A DNA stretch of 64,000 nt from CAHJXF01 sp038225855 (GTDB taxonomy: Bacteria; Pseudomonadota; Gammaproteobacteria; Burkholderiales; Burkholderiaceae_D): NCBI GenBank assembly GCA_038225855.1, contig JBBRQU010000020.1, positions 1 to 64,000 on the forward strand. Reading direction: 5' to 3'. The notes under the pieces were generated by a model that was given only the letters and a program-made list of their open reading frames with translations, was not told the origin of the DNA and ran no database searches. This document shows positions 49,972-58,389 of the stretch, piece after piece. Each line of letters starts with the position of its first letter. Within the stretch, counting starts at the first letter, position 1. The position numbers were made by a program, and so were the translations under genes.

Positions 49972-52178
49972 AGCAACTGATTCGGTGCAACGCTGCGGCG
50001 TTCGCCTCCTCGATGGCCGGCCCCGTTCGCAAATGGCTGCTGATCGCTCTTGCGGTTGTCTGTTCGATCGGGCCTGCAGTGGCGATCGCGCAGGACAACG
50101 CCATCCAGGAGGTCACGACATCTCAGCAAGGGGGCAACCTGATCGTGCGCATTGCGCTCAAGTCGGCGCCTGCCTCAGCACCCGCATCGTTCTCGATCGC
50201 GACTCCGGCACGCATCGCGCTCGACTTCGTGCGGACCACGAATGAGTCGGGCAAGAATCTGATCGATTCCAATCAAGGCGATCTGCGTTCGATCAATCTC
50301 GTCACTGCCGGCGATCGCACGCGCCTCGTGCTCAATCTCAAGCGCAGCGTGTCGTACAACACCGCCATCGAAGGCAACGCCGTGATCGTCACGCTGACGG
50401 CTCCGATTGCCGACGCCGCAGCCACCGCATCGACGAGCGCACCACGCGCCCCGACGACGCGCTTTGCCGAATCTTCGCCGAACGTCGCCGCGCACAGCAT
50501 CCGCGATATCGATTTCCGTCGCGCAGCTGACGGCACCGGCCGCGTCATCATCGATCTGTCGGACAGTCAGGCCGGCGTGGACATTCGCACGCAAGGCCAG
50601 TCCATCGTGGTCGACTTTCTCAAGTCATCGCTGCCCGACAGTCTGCGTCGCCGTCTGGACGTGACCGACTTCGCAACGCCTGTGCAAACCATCAACACCT
50701 TCACGCAAGGCGACAACGTGCGCATGGTGATCGAGCCGCGCGGCCTGTGGGAGCACAACGCCTATCAGACCGACAATCGGCTGGTCGTCGAAGTCAAGCC
50801 GCTGAAGGAAGATCCGAACAAGCTCTTCCAGAGCACACGCGCGGGCTACAAGGGCGAGCGGCTGTCGCTGAACTTCCAGAACGTCGACGTGCGCTCCCTG
50901 CTGCAGGTGATTGCGGATTTCACCAACCTCAACATCATCACCAGCGATTCGGTCAACGGCAACCTGACGCTCCGCCTGAAAGACGTGCCGTGGGATCAGG
51001 CGCTCGACATCATCCTGCAGGCCAAGGGCCTGGATATGCGCAAGAACGGCAACGTGATTCTGGTTGCGCCCAAGGATGAACTCGCAACCAAGGAGAAGCT
51101 CGACCTCGAAGCGCGTTCGCAGATCGCGGACCTCGAGCCGCTGCGCAGCGAGACCTTTCAGCTCAACTATCAGAAGGCGCAGGATCTCGTCGACTTCCTC
51201 AACGGAACCGGTGCGTCGGGCGGGACGGGCACGGCTGGCGGCTCGGCGAACCGCATCCTGAGCAAACGCGGCGCGGCCTCGGCCGATCTGCGAACCAATC
51301 AGGTCTTCGTGGTCGAGACCGCGACCAAGCTCGAACAGATTCGCGGCGTCATCGCCAAGCTCGACATCCCGAGCAGGCAGGTGATCATCGAGTCGCGCAT
51401 CGTCGAGGCCAACGATCAGTTCAGCCGCAACCTCGGCGTGAAGCTCGGGTTCTTCAACAATCAGATTCCGGCGCCGACCAGCACCGGCAACTTGCGATAT
51501 CGCATCACGGGCAATTATCTGGGCGCCGGCGAGCAGACCGGCCAGACCGCGCTCACCGGGGGCAGCTACATCCCCGACACGCAGTTCCTGAGTTTGCCCG
51601 CGGCCGGCATCAATGGTCTGAACCCTGCGTCGCTAGGCATCAGCCTGTTCACGAAAAGCGCGACCAAGTTCCTCAACCTCGAACTGTCCGCGCTCGAAGC
51701 CGACGGGGCGGGCAAGATCGTGTCGAGCCCGCGCGTGGTGACGGCCGATCAGGTCAAGGCCTTGATCGAGCAGGGCACCGAGCTGCCCTACCAGGTTGCG
51801 ACCAGCAGCGGCGCGACCAGCATCCAGTTCCGCAAGGCGAACCTGAAGCTCGAAGTCACGCCGCAGATCACGCCCGAAGGCAACATCATTCTGGTTGTCG
51901 ACGTGACCAAGGACAGCGTGGGTCAGGTCACCACCGCAGGCTTCGCGATCGACACCAAGCACGTCAACACCACGGTGCTGGTGGAGAACGGCGGCACGGT
52001 GGTTCTGGGCGGCATCTTCCAGTTGACAGACAACAACACCGTCACCAAGGTCCCGTTGCTGGGCGACGTGCCGGTGCTGGGCTACCTGTTCAAGAACACG
52101 GCGAAAACCACCAACAAGAGCGAGCTGTTGATCTTCATCACGCCGACCATGGTCAATGGTCGAGTGACGCTGCGCTGA
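49968..52178 (+). CDS. pilQ: Type IV pilus secretin PilQ
   Basis: PilQ forms the outer-membrane gate for the pilus and, in competent species, for DNA uptake. From ATG 49968 (overlapping pilP) there are 736 residues: a signal peptide (about 1-40), two AMIN domains (about 45-270) and an STN/N0 domain (about 290-360, ISLNFQNVDVRSLLQVIADF-like). N1/NolW and the secretin barrel follow from about 480, including VIIESRIVEANDQFSRNLGV and NTTVLVENGGTVVLGGIF. The end TNKSELLIFITPTMV is canonical. A terminator follows, so aroK is probably transcribed separately. Confidence 0.97.
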   Translation: MKQLIRCNAAAFASSMAGPVRKWLLIALAVVCSIGPAVAIAQDNAIQEVTTSQQGGNLIVRIALKSAPASAPASFSIATPARIALDFVRTTNESGKNLIDSNQGDLRSINLVTAGDRTRLVLNLKRSVSYNTAIEGNAVIVTLTAPIADAAATASTSAPRAPTTRFAESSPNVAAHSIRDIDFRRAADGTGRVIIDLSDSQAGVDIRTQGQSIVVDFLKSSLPDSLRRRLDVTDFATPVQTINTFTQGDNVRMVIEPRGLWEHNAYQTDNRLVVEVKPLKEDPNKLFQSTRAGYKGERLSLNFQNVDVRSLLQVIADFTNLNIITSDSVNGNLTLRLKDVPWDQALDIILQAKGLDMRKNGNVILVAPKDELATKEKLDLEARSQIADLEPLRSETFQLNYQKAQDLVDFLNGTGASGGTGTAGGSANRILSKRGAASADLRTNQVFVVETATKLEQIRGVIAKLDIPSRQVIIESRIVEANDQFSRNLGVKLGFFNNQIPAPTSTGNLRYRITGNYLGAGEQTGQTALTGGSYIPDTQFLSLPAAGINGLNPASLGISLFTKSATKFLNLELSALEADGAGKIVSSPRVVTADQVKALIEQGTELPYQVATSSGATSIQFRKANLKLEVTPQITPEGNIILVVDVTKDSVGQVTTAGFAIDTKHVNTTVLVENGGTVVLGGIFQLTDNNTVTKVPLLGDVPVLGYLFKNTAKTTNKSELLIFITPTMVNGRVTLR

Positions 52179-52217
52179 AGCCTGATCGATAGCGGCAAGC
52201 GCTCTTCAAGACGCCAA

Positions 52218-52249
52218 GAAAACGCCGCCCGCGGGCGGCGTTTTCTTTG
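52218..52249 (+). terminator. Intrinsic terminator between pilQ and aroK
   Basis: The 28 bases 52218-52245 are a perfect palindrome: a GAAAACGCCGCC arm, a short GC centre, and a GGCGGCGTTTTC arm, followed by TTT. It is symmetrical, so it could also act on the other strand. It separates the pilus operon from the aromatic pathway genes. Confidence 0.85.
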
Positions 52250-52277
52250 AGGCACCCGCAAACGCTAGAATCGCCTC

Positions 52278-52865
52278 GTGACTCACGATCGCGACAACAT
52301 CTTTCTCGTCGGCATGATGGGTGCGGGCAAGAGCGCCGTCGGGCGGCAGCTCGCCGCGCGGCTCGACCGGACTTTCTTCGACACCGATCACGAGATCGAG
52401 GCGCGAACCGGCGTGTCGATCCCGGTGATTTTCGACGTCGAAGGTGAGGCGGGATTTCGCAAGCGTGAAGAGCAGATGATCGACGAACTCACGCAGCGCC
52501 CGTCCATTGTGCTGGCGACCGGAGGGGGCGCCGTCCTCAATACGGCCACACGCCTTCGCCTGAAGGAGCGCGGCTTCACCATCTATCTGCACGCGAAGAT
52601 CGGCGACCTCTGGCATCGAACGAAGAACGACCGCCATCGGCCTCTGCTTGCGTGCGCCGATCCGAAGCAACGTCTCGAAGAATTGCTCGAGGAGCGCGAC
52701 CGGCTGTATCGCGAGGTTGCGGACCTCGTGGTGGAAACGGGGCGCCCGAGCGTGACGCGCCTGGTTGCGTCGATTGCTGAACAGCTCCAAGAGGTGCGGG
52801 GTCATCACCCGCCGGCAGGCGAAGAGCAACCATCACGCGCCGGTTCCGCCGAGGCCCCTGGATGA
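52278..52865 (+). CDS. aroK: Shikimate kinase
   Basis: AroK phosphorylates shikimate at the 3-hydroxyl, step five of the chorismate pathway. The frame starts at GTG 52278 and has 195 residues. Walker A is FLVGMMGAGKSAVGRQLA (about 9-26), followed by FFDTDHEIEARTG (shikimate site Asp), FRKREEQM, ATGGGAVL and the lid KNDRHRPLL. An extra C-terminal tail of about 20 residues is rich in Pro, Glu and Ala. It overlaps aroB by four bases (ATGA). Confidence 0.96.
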   Translation: MTHDRDNIFLVGMMGAGKSAVGRQLAARLDRTFFDTDHEIEARTGVSIPVIFDVEGEAGFRKREEQMIDELTQRPSIVLATGGGAVLNTATRLRLKERGFTIYLHAKIGDLWHRTKNDRHRPLLACADPKQRLEELLEERDRLYREVADLVVETGRPSVTRLVASIAEQLQEVRGHHPPAGEEQPSRAGSAEAPG

Positions 52866-54025
52866 AGGCGCCGTCGTCATCGACCATGGTCGAGCGACTA
52901 CTCGTGGTCGAGCTCGCCGCTCGCAGCTATCCGATTCATCTCGTCGATGGTCCGGTTGCGGCGCCTCGTTCGCATGCGGATTTCTGGGTCGAACTGTTGG
53001 CGCGCTGCGATGCAGGTCGCGATCTCGTGCTCGTCACCAACACGACGCTGGCGCCGCTCTATGGTCAAGCGCTGGCGCGGCAACTCGAAGCCGGCGGGCG
53101 TCGTGTCGTGATGATCGTGGTCGAAGACGGCGAGCAGTTCAAGAACGCCGCCATGCTCGACACCATCCACGATGCGATGCTCGACGCGCGTTGCGAGCGC
53201 AGCGCGATCCTGATCGCGCTCGGCGGCGGCGTTGTCGGTGACGTGGCCGGCTTCGCGGCGGCGACTTATCAGCGCGGCGTGCGCTTCTTGCAGATACCGA
53301 CGACCCTGCTCGCGCAGGTCGATTCATCGGTGGGCGGCAAGACCGGCATCAATCATCGGCTCGGCAAGAACATGATCGGCGCATTCCATCAGCCGCAGGC
53401 CGTGGTGATCGACCTCGCCACCCTCGGCACTTTGCCCGACCGCGAGTTCTCTGCAGGCCTGGCGGAGGTCATCAAATATGGCGTCAGCCTCGACGCGCGT
53501 TTCTTCGAGTGGCTCGAAGGCACGATGCCGTCGTTGATGTCGCGCGACCGCGTCGCGCTTGCACATGCGATTCGACGCTCATGCGAATTGAAGGCCGACA
53601 TCGTCGCGCACGACGAGCGCGAAGCAGGTCGTCGCGCGCTACTCAACTTCGGCCATACCTTCGGCCATGCGATCGAAGGCGCGACGGGCTATGGCGCCTG
53701 GCTGCACGGCGAGGCGGTCGCCGCCGGCATGATGTTGGCCTCACGTCTGTCCATGCGGCTGGGTTCGATCGACCGCAGCGTCGTCGATCGTCTGCGGGCC
53801 ATGCTGATTGACGCGGGATTGCCGGTCGATGCGCCCCAATTGAGCGTCGACGAGTGGCTGCATTGGATGGCGAGCGACAAGAAGTCCGATGCGGGCCGTC
53901 TGCGTTTCGTGCTGCTCGACGCCTTGGGCAGTGCACGCGTTGCCAACGTGGCCGACGATGCCTTGCGCGACGTGCTCGTCGCTTCGAGCGCATCGCGCGC
54001 GGCAGAACCCGTCGCAGCGCCGTGA
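52862..54025 (+). CDS. aroB: 3-dehydroquinate synthase
   Basis: AroB cyclises DAHP to 3-dehydroquinate, step two of the chorismate pathway, using NAD and a divalent metal. The 387 residues show IVVEDGEQFKN and the NAD loop ALGGGVVGDVAGFAAATYQRG. QIPTTLLAQVDSSVGGKTGINH follows, then KNMIGAFHQPQAVV, the metal ligands in LAEVIKYG, and NFGHTFGHAIE with LHGEAVAAGM. It is about 20 residues longer at the C-terminus than E. coli AroB. It overlaps aroK at the start and dgt at the end. Confidence 0.96.
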   Translation: MKAPSSSTMVERLLVVELAARSYPIHLVDGPVAAPRSHADFWVELLARCDAGRDLVLVTNTTLAPLYGQALARQLEAGGRRVVMIVVEDGEQFKNAAMLDTIHDAMLDARCERSAILIALGGGVVGDVAGFAAATYQRGVRFLQIPTTLLAQVDSSVGGKTGINHRLGKNMIGAFHQPQAVVIDLATLGTLPDREFSAGLAEVIKYGVSLDARFFEWLEGTMPSLMSRDRVALAHAIRRSCELKADIVAHDEREAGRRALLNFGHTFGHAIEGATGYGAWLHGEAVAAGMMLASRLSMRLGSIDRSVVDRLRAMLIDAGLPVDAPQLSVDEWLHWMASDKKSDAGRLRFVLLDALGSARVANVADDALRDVLVASSASRAAEPVAAP

Positions 54026-55152
54026 TCGAATCGACTGGCTTGGCGCCGTATGCCGCGCGCGCGGACCAAAGCCGCGGCCGCGCCCATGCGGAAGAAGCAT
54101 CCGCATCCCGAAGCGAATTTCAGCGCGATCGCGATCGCATCATTCATTCATCCGCCTTTCGCCGACTCGAATACAAGACCCAGGTCTTCGTCAACCACGA
54201 AGGCGATCTGTTTCGCACACGCCTGACGCATTCGCTCGAAGTCGCGCAGATCGCGAGGTCGATCGCGCGCAACCTCGGTCTGAACGAAGACCTGGTCGAA
54301 GCGATCTCGCTCGCACACGATCTCGGGCACACGCCCTTCGGTCATGCCGGGCAGGACGCACTCAACGATTGCATGAAGGATCACGGCGGCTTCGAGCACA
54401 ACCTGCAATCGCTGCGCGTCGTCGATGTTCTCGAAGAGCGCTACGGCGGTTTCGACGGACTGAACCTCTGTTTCGAGACGCGCGAAGGCATTCTCAAGCA
54501 CTGCTCGCTCTCGAATGCAGAGAAGCTCGGCGACGTGGGGCGCCGCTTCATCGAACGCAAACAACCCTCCCTCGAAGCGCAACTCGCCAATCTCGCCGAC
54601 GAGATCGCGTACAACAATCACGACATCGACGACGGCCTGCGCTCGGGCCTGCTCACCATCGGGCAGATGATGACGATCGATTTATTCCGCAGACACGCCG
54701 AGTCGGTGCAGCGACTCTTCCCGGATATTCAGGAACGACGGCTGGTTCTGGAAACCGTGCGGCGGATGATCAATGAACTGATCATCGACGTCACCGCGAC
54801 CAGCCGCGCGAATATCGAAAAGGCCGGGCCTTTGTCGATCGATCAGGTGCGAATGCAGAGTCCGTTGATCGCATTCAGCCCCAGGATCCGCGAAGAAGCT
54901 GTCGCGTTGAAGCGATTCCTGCACAAGAATCTTTATCAGCATTATCTCGTGCAGAGAATGACGAACAAGGCAAAGCGTATTGTCAGTGAGCTGTTTGAGT
55001 TATTTCATTCGCAGCCGATACTGTTGCCGACCGAGCATTTCAAACGCTCCGGAGATTTAGGCGCACGCGCTATTGCGGATTACATAGCAGGAATGACGGA
55101 TCGTTTTGCCATACGAGAATATCGGCGGCTTTTTCATATAGGAAGTATGTAG
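54022..55152 (+). CDS. dgt: dGTP triphosphohydrolase-like HD protein
   Basis: Dgt-family HD-domain enzymes remove triphosphate from dGTP or other dNTPs. From GTG 54022 (overlapping the aroB stop) there are 376 residues. The N-terminal RDRDRIIHSSAFRRLEYKTQVFVNHEGD is typical. The metal site residues are in RLTHSLEVAQIARSIARNLG and ISLAHDLGHTPFGHAGQDAL. ANLADEIAYNNHDIDDGLRSG follows. The length matches the shorter type-2 dGTPase-like group. The aroK-aroB-dgt order is common in Burkholderiales. Confidence 0.94.
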   Translation: MIESTGLAPYAARADQSRGRAHAEEASASRSEFQRDRDRIIHSSAFRRLEYKTQVFVNHEGDLFRTRLTHSLEVAQIARSIARNLGLNEDLVEAISLAHDLGHTPFGHAGQDALNDCMKDHGGFEHNLQSLRVVDVLEERYGGFDGLNLCFETREGILKHCSLSNAEKLGDVGRRFIERKQPSLEAQLANLADEIAYNNHDIDDGLRSGLLTIGQMMTIDLFRRHAESVQRLFPDIQERRLVLETVRRMINELIIDVTATSRANIEKAGPLSIDQVRMQSPLIAFSPRIREEAVALKRFLHKNLYQHYLVQRMTNKAKRIVSELFELFHSQPILLPTEHFKRSGDLGARAIADYIAGMTDRFAIREYRRLFHIGSM

Positions 55153-55279
55153 GCATCTCCGACACGGCAATTTGCTCGCGCGCTTATGCTTGCCAAAGAA
55201 AAAGTCCGACAAGAATAGACGTGTGCAGGAAGGCCGGCGAAACGCCGCCGATCTTTCAATTGCATACTCACTGCGGCTA

Positions 55280-57286
55280 CTAATATGGCGAGGGAGGCAA
55301 CAGACAGGCCTGAATGTCCGAAACTAGAGCTGGAAGCGCGAAACGTACTTCGCCAAGCGTCTCAGTCCCTTGCACAAGGGTACGCGCACGAATTCTGTCG
55401 ATGATCCACAAGGCATTCGATTTCGTGTAGGTCAAGTTGAACGTCGCGACTCCGTTTGAGGCCGTGGTTACAGTCGCTGGTAGGGTTCCGGACGCAGAGT
55501 TCGGCGGCGTCAATTGTAGGTTGGCTGGCCCCGGAGCGGACAGGACCCCGCTTGGATAAAGCTTGCGAACGCCATCTTCATTTTGCTCGAGAATTAGATT
55601 TTCATTCACGTCTTCGTTAAAATAGTATGTGCCAGGCAATCCAGGCGGCGCGTTGTTTACGCAAACTGTTCCGCCGACATTAAATGCGATCGGCCACGTG
55701 CTCAAACTAACAACTGTATTCGCAACCGGATTGCCATTCGAGTCGGCAATCAGCACCGACATCGGCAACACGTATAACGTCCCGTTGCCACTGTCGGTTG
55801 CGACGCTCGCACGACCGATCGTGACCGAGCCTGCTGTTCCACCAATAACGACGGTGGCATCCGAGCCTGACGGTGGCGTACCCGTCGACACGACTGGGAG
55901 TGCAGGATCTTGGACCACGGTGGCCCTGATCTGCACGCCGTTAGCGCCAGATGGTAGCGAGCCCGCCGTGAATGTTGCTGTTGCCTGACCAAGCCCACTG
56001 CTGCCGCCGGGGACAGACGAGGTCAACACGACTGCAGGAGTAATCGTTTCACCGCCCCCAGTTGAGTTCACGATTCTGAACGCAACGGGACACCCCCCCA
56101 CGGGATTGGCGACGGGCGTGGCACCATCAGTCACGGTGACCAGCAAGGTGGAAAGGCTTGATGTTCCACCCGAACTGGGTGCGACCACACTAGGGGATGA
56201 CTGAAGCGTGACTTTACTGGCTGAGGTGCATGAAGCCGTAAACGACACAACGCGAGAATCGTTGATCGTTGACTGGCGCGCTGTGTCGAAAACCTGAATA
56301 TTTGCAACGCCCGCAGAAGCGGACGAAAGCGTTGCACTTGCAGTTCCACCCGCAATCGACGGCGGAGTGTAGACGCTCCTGCCGCTTTCTAACCATGTAC
56401 CGAGCGTGGTGACGAACGTGACACTTGTCGTGGGCGCGGGTACCCGGACGGACACGGTAACGGGTGTGTTGATCGTTGCTGGGGTGGGAGTCGGAGCAGC
56501 TGCAGGTGTTGTGATCTGAAAAGCGGTGGAAGCTCCGGTCACCGTCAGAACAATCGTGCGCGTTTCACCTACGCCAGTTGCCGTGATTGTCACCAACCCG
56601 CCTGCAATTGGCGTCACTATTGATGTGAAATTGCCAGAAGCATCCGTTGTCCCACTAATCGGGCTGAGGGTAACGATGCCGTTAGTCGATTGTGTCAGCG
56701 TGATCGTCTGGCCGGCAAGGACGGTGCCAGCGGAGTTCTTTGCCGTCACCGTAAGCGTCGCGGTAGATCCGCCCACCACAAGCGAACTACTCGTGGTGGT
56801 CAGAGTAAGCGTGGAGCCCGTTATGCGAACGGGTATCTGAGCGGTCTGCCCGCTTGCAGAAGCGACGATGGTCGCCGTCCGAGTGCTCGCATTGCTCGTC
56901 CCAGAAGAGAACGTCACAGTTGCTTTGCCGGATGCGTCGCTGACCCCGCTTGATGCACTGAGAAAGCCGCTGTCCGCCGAGAACGTAACGGGAACGCCTG
57001 ATACCGCAGCGTTCGAAGCGTTGACGACAGTTGCCGTAATCGTTGCCGAATTGCTGTTATCGGATGCGACCGATGTGAGCGAAGAACTAACACTGATTGC
57101 GGACGCAATGGGCACGGGGACTGGCGCTGGGGCTGGCGTCGATGTGCCGGAGCCGCCTCCGCCGCAAGCGCCCAAAAGGCCGGCAAACATCAGCGAAATG
57201 AAACAGCCTAACGTTCTTGATGAAATCTTGATCACATGTACTCCCACAACCTCGCGAAGTTTCTTCGGCGCGTTTTCCGGCTTCAT
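55280..57286 (-). CDS. Large Ig-repeat (Big_1-like) lipoprotein
   Basis: A surface or periplasmic lipoprotein of 668 residues. The lipobox LLGACGGGG is followed by a Pro-rich linker (TPAPAPVPVPIAS). Two bacterial Ig-like repeats follow (about 65-160 and 160-255), each with the Big_1 pattern of TVTAKNSAGTVLAGQTITLT and TDASGNFTSIVTP. Then come more divergent beta domains and a C-terminal part with DVNENLILEQNEDG, which resembles a calcium-binding loop, and paired Cys residues. GTG 57235 gives a shorter, more typical lipoprotein signal and has GGGAG five bases upstream. Ser/Thr/Val-rich composition and lower GC than neighbours suggest an accessory gene. Adhesion or envelope role is inferred. 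Confidence 0.72.
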   Translation of the reverse strand: MKPENAPKKLREVVGVHVIKISSRTLGCFISLMFAGLLGACGGGGSGTSTPAPAPVPVPIASAISVSSSLTSVASDNSNSATITATVVNASNAAVSGVPVTFSADSGFLSASSGVSDASGKATVTFSSGTSNASTRTATIVASASGQTAQIPVRITGSTLTLTTTSSSLVVGGSTATLTVTAKNSAGTVLAGQTITLTQSTNGIVTLSPISGTTDASGNFTSIVTPIAGGLVTITATGVGETRTIVLTVTGASTAFQITTPAAAPTPTPATINTPVTVSVRVPAPTTSVTFVTTLGTWLESGRSVYTPPSIAGGTASATLSSASAGVANIQVFDTARQSTINDSRVVSFTASCTSASKVTLQSSPSVVAPSSGGTSSLSTLLVTVTDGATPVANPVGGCPVAFRIVNSTGGGETITPAVVLTSSVPGGSSGLGQATATFTAGSLPSGANGVQIRATVVQDPALPVVSTGTPPSGSDATVVIGGTAGSVTIGRASVATDSGNGTLYVLPMSVLIADSNGNPVANTVVSLSTWPIAFNVGGTVCVNNAPPGLPGTYYFNEDVNENLILEQNEDGVRKLYPSGVLSAPGPANLQLTPPNSASGTLPATVTTASNGVATFNLTYTKSNALWIIDRIRARTLVQGTETLGEVRFALPALVSDIQACLLPPSPY

Positions 57287-57556
57287 CTCACCTTCAAAAG
57301 GAAGGGCATCATCGAGATTGCGGAAAAGCGAAATAAATGAAGCAATTGCCCCATATCATTAGAGCGCAGCTTCCACGGCGGTGCAATTTGCGGGCCGCCT
57401 TTTTCAATAGCTGTTGTTTACCCGCGTCGGCGGTCGGGAACTTATCCTTAGCGCTCGTCGGCGTTTGCCGCTAGGGTCTCGATTCGCCGATGCATCCCCT
57501 TCAGCGTCGGTATCGATGATCCAAGCTTGAGGGTCAATTGCCCTCCGCGAAAAATT
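57287..57556. other. Intergenic region upstream of the transposase-like gene
   Basis: No gene seen. The only structure is GGCGG (57377-57381) pairing with CCGCC (57395-57399), with GCA/TGC pairing inside, followed by five T residues: a possible terminator on the plus strand, though no plus-strand gene lies close upstream. Confidence 0.4.
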
Positions 57557-58246
57557 ATGGCCCGCCTGCCTCGACTCTTTGCCCCCGGCGTGGTTCAGCG
57601 CGTTGTCCAGCGTGCCACTGATGGGAGACTGCTGTTCGATGGCGCTGACGACTATCGCTTCTTTGTCGAGTTGCTCAGGCAGGCGGCCGACTCCAATGAC
57701 CTGGCGATTCACGCCTATGTCCTTCTTCCCGGGGAAGTTCAGTTACTCGCGACACCGACCAACAGCACCGGGTTGCCGCGAACGATGCAGGCGATCGGGC
57801 GACGCTATGTGCCGTACATGAACCGGCAGTCCGGTCGGCTCGGTCCGCTGTTCGATCGACGCTATCGCTCGACGTTGATCGAGGCCGAGCGCTATCTGAT
57901 GGCTTGCATGCAGCATCTCGAAACGCAGCCCGTTGCACTAGGCCTCGCGCAGTCGCCGCAGGAGTGGGGCTGGTCGAGCTATCGACATCATGTCGGCCTC
58001 GAACAGGAGACCTTTCTCGTCGATCACCCACTCTATTGGGCATTGCGCAATACGCCCTTCGAACGCCAGGCGGCTTATCGGTCCTTGTTCGAAACGCCTC
58101 CGGGAGCGGATATGACGAGCGCAATCGAGGCGGCTACGCAGACCGGTTGGGCGATGGGAAGCGAGATTTTTTTGCGATCGCTGGCCGGGCAAGCTACCCG
58201 CCGCGTGATTCCGTTGTCGCGAGGGAGACCAAGAAAATGTCAATGA
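57557..58246 (+). CDS. Degenerate Y1/REP-associated transposase-like protein
   Basis: The 229 residues align by eye with the IS200-type (RAYT) transposase family: MARLPRLFAPGVVQRVVQR, DYRFFVELLRQAADSNDLAIHAYVLLPGEVQLLATPT, SGRLGPLFDRRYRSTLIEAERYLMACMQHLETQPVALGL, EWGWSSYRHHVG. The catalytic His-hydrophobic-His pair, normally in a LMPNHVHLL-like segment, is replaced by GEVQLL, so both histidines are lost. The Tyr expected in the RYIELNPV-like helix reads MQHLETQPV. It therefore cannot be an active HUH nuclease, yet the frame is intact. It sits between the Ig lipoprotein and gltB, with inverted repeats just downstream. Confidence 0.8.
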   Translation: MARLPRLFAPGVVQRVVQRATDGRLLFDGADDYRFFVELLRQAADSNDLAIHAYVLLPGEVQLLATPTNSTGLPRTMQAIGRRYVPYMNRQSGRLGPLFDRRYRSTLIEAERYLMACMQHLETQPVALGLAQSPQEWGWSSYRHHVGLEQETFLVDHPLYWALRNTPFERQAAYRSLFETPPGADMTSAIEAATQTGWAMGSEIFLRSLAGQATRRVIPLSRGRPRKCQ

Positions 58247-58265
58247 AAGAATGATTTGAGGCCGG

Positions 58266-58311
58266 CCCCAATTGTATTTCTCATTCCGAGTGCATTTGAT
58301 TAAATGGGGTC
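58266..58311. repeat. Imperfect inverted repeat after the transposase-like gene
   Basis: CCCCAATT (58266-58273) faces AAATGGGGTC (58302-58311), giving ATTGGGG/AAATGGGG arms about 30 bases apart. TGGGGTCGGATTCCC-like sequence is often seen next to RAYT transposase genes. It may be a relic target or REP-like element. Confidence 0.4.
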
Positions 58312-58389
58312 GGATTCCCAAATAAGTCGTTGCACCGGCTGCTGCACTGCATTAATGTGATCGAGTTCTCGATCCTTTGCGGCCGCCCC

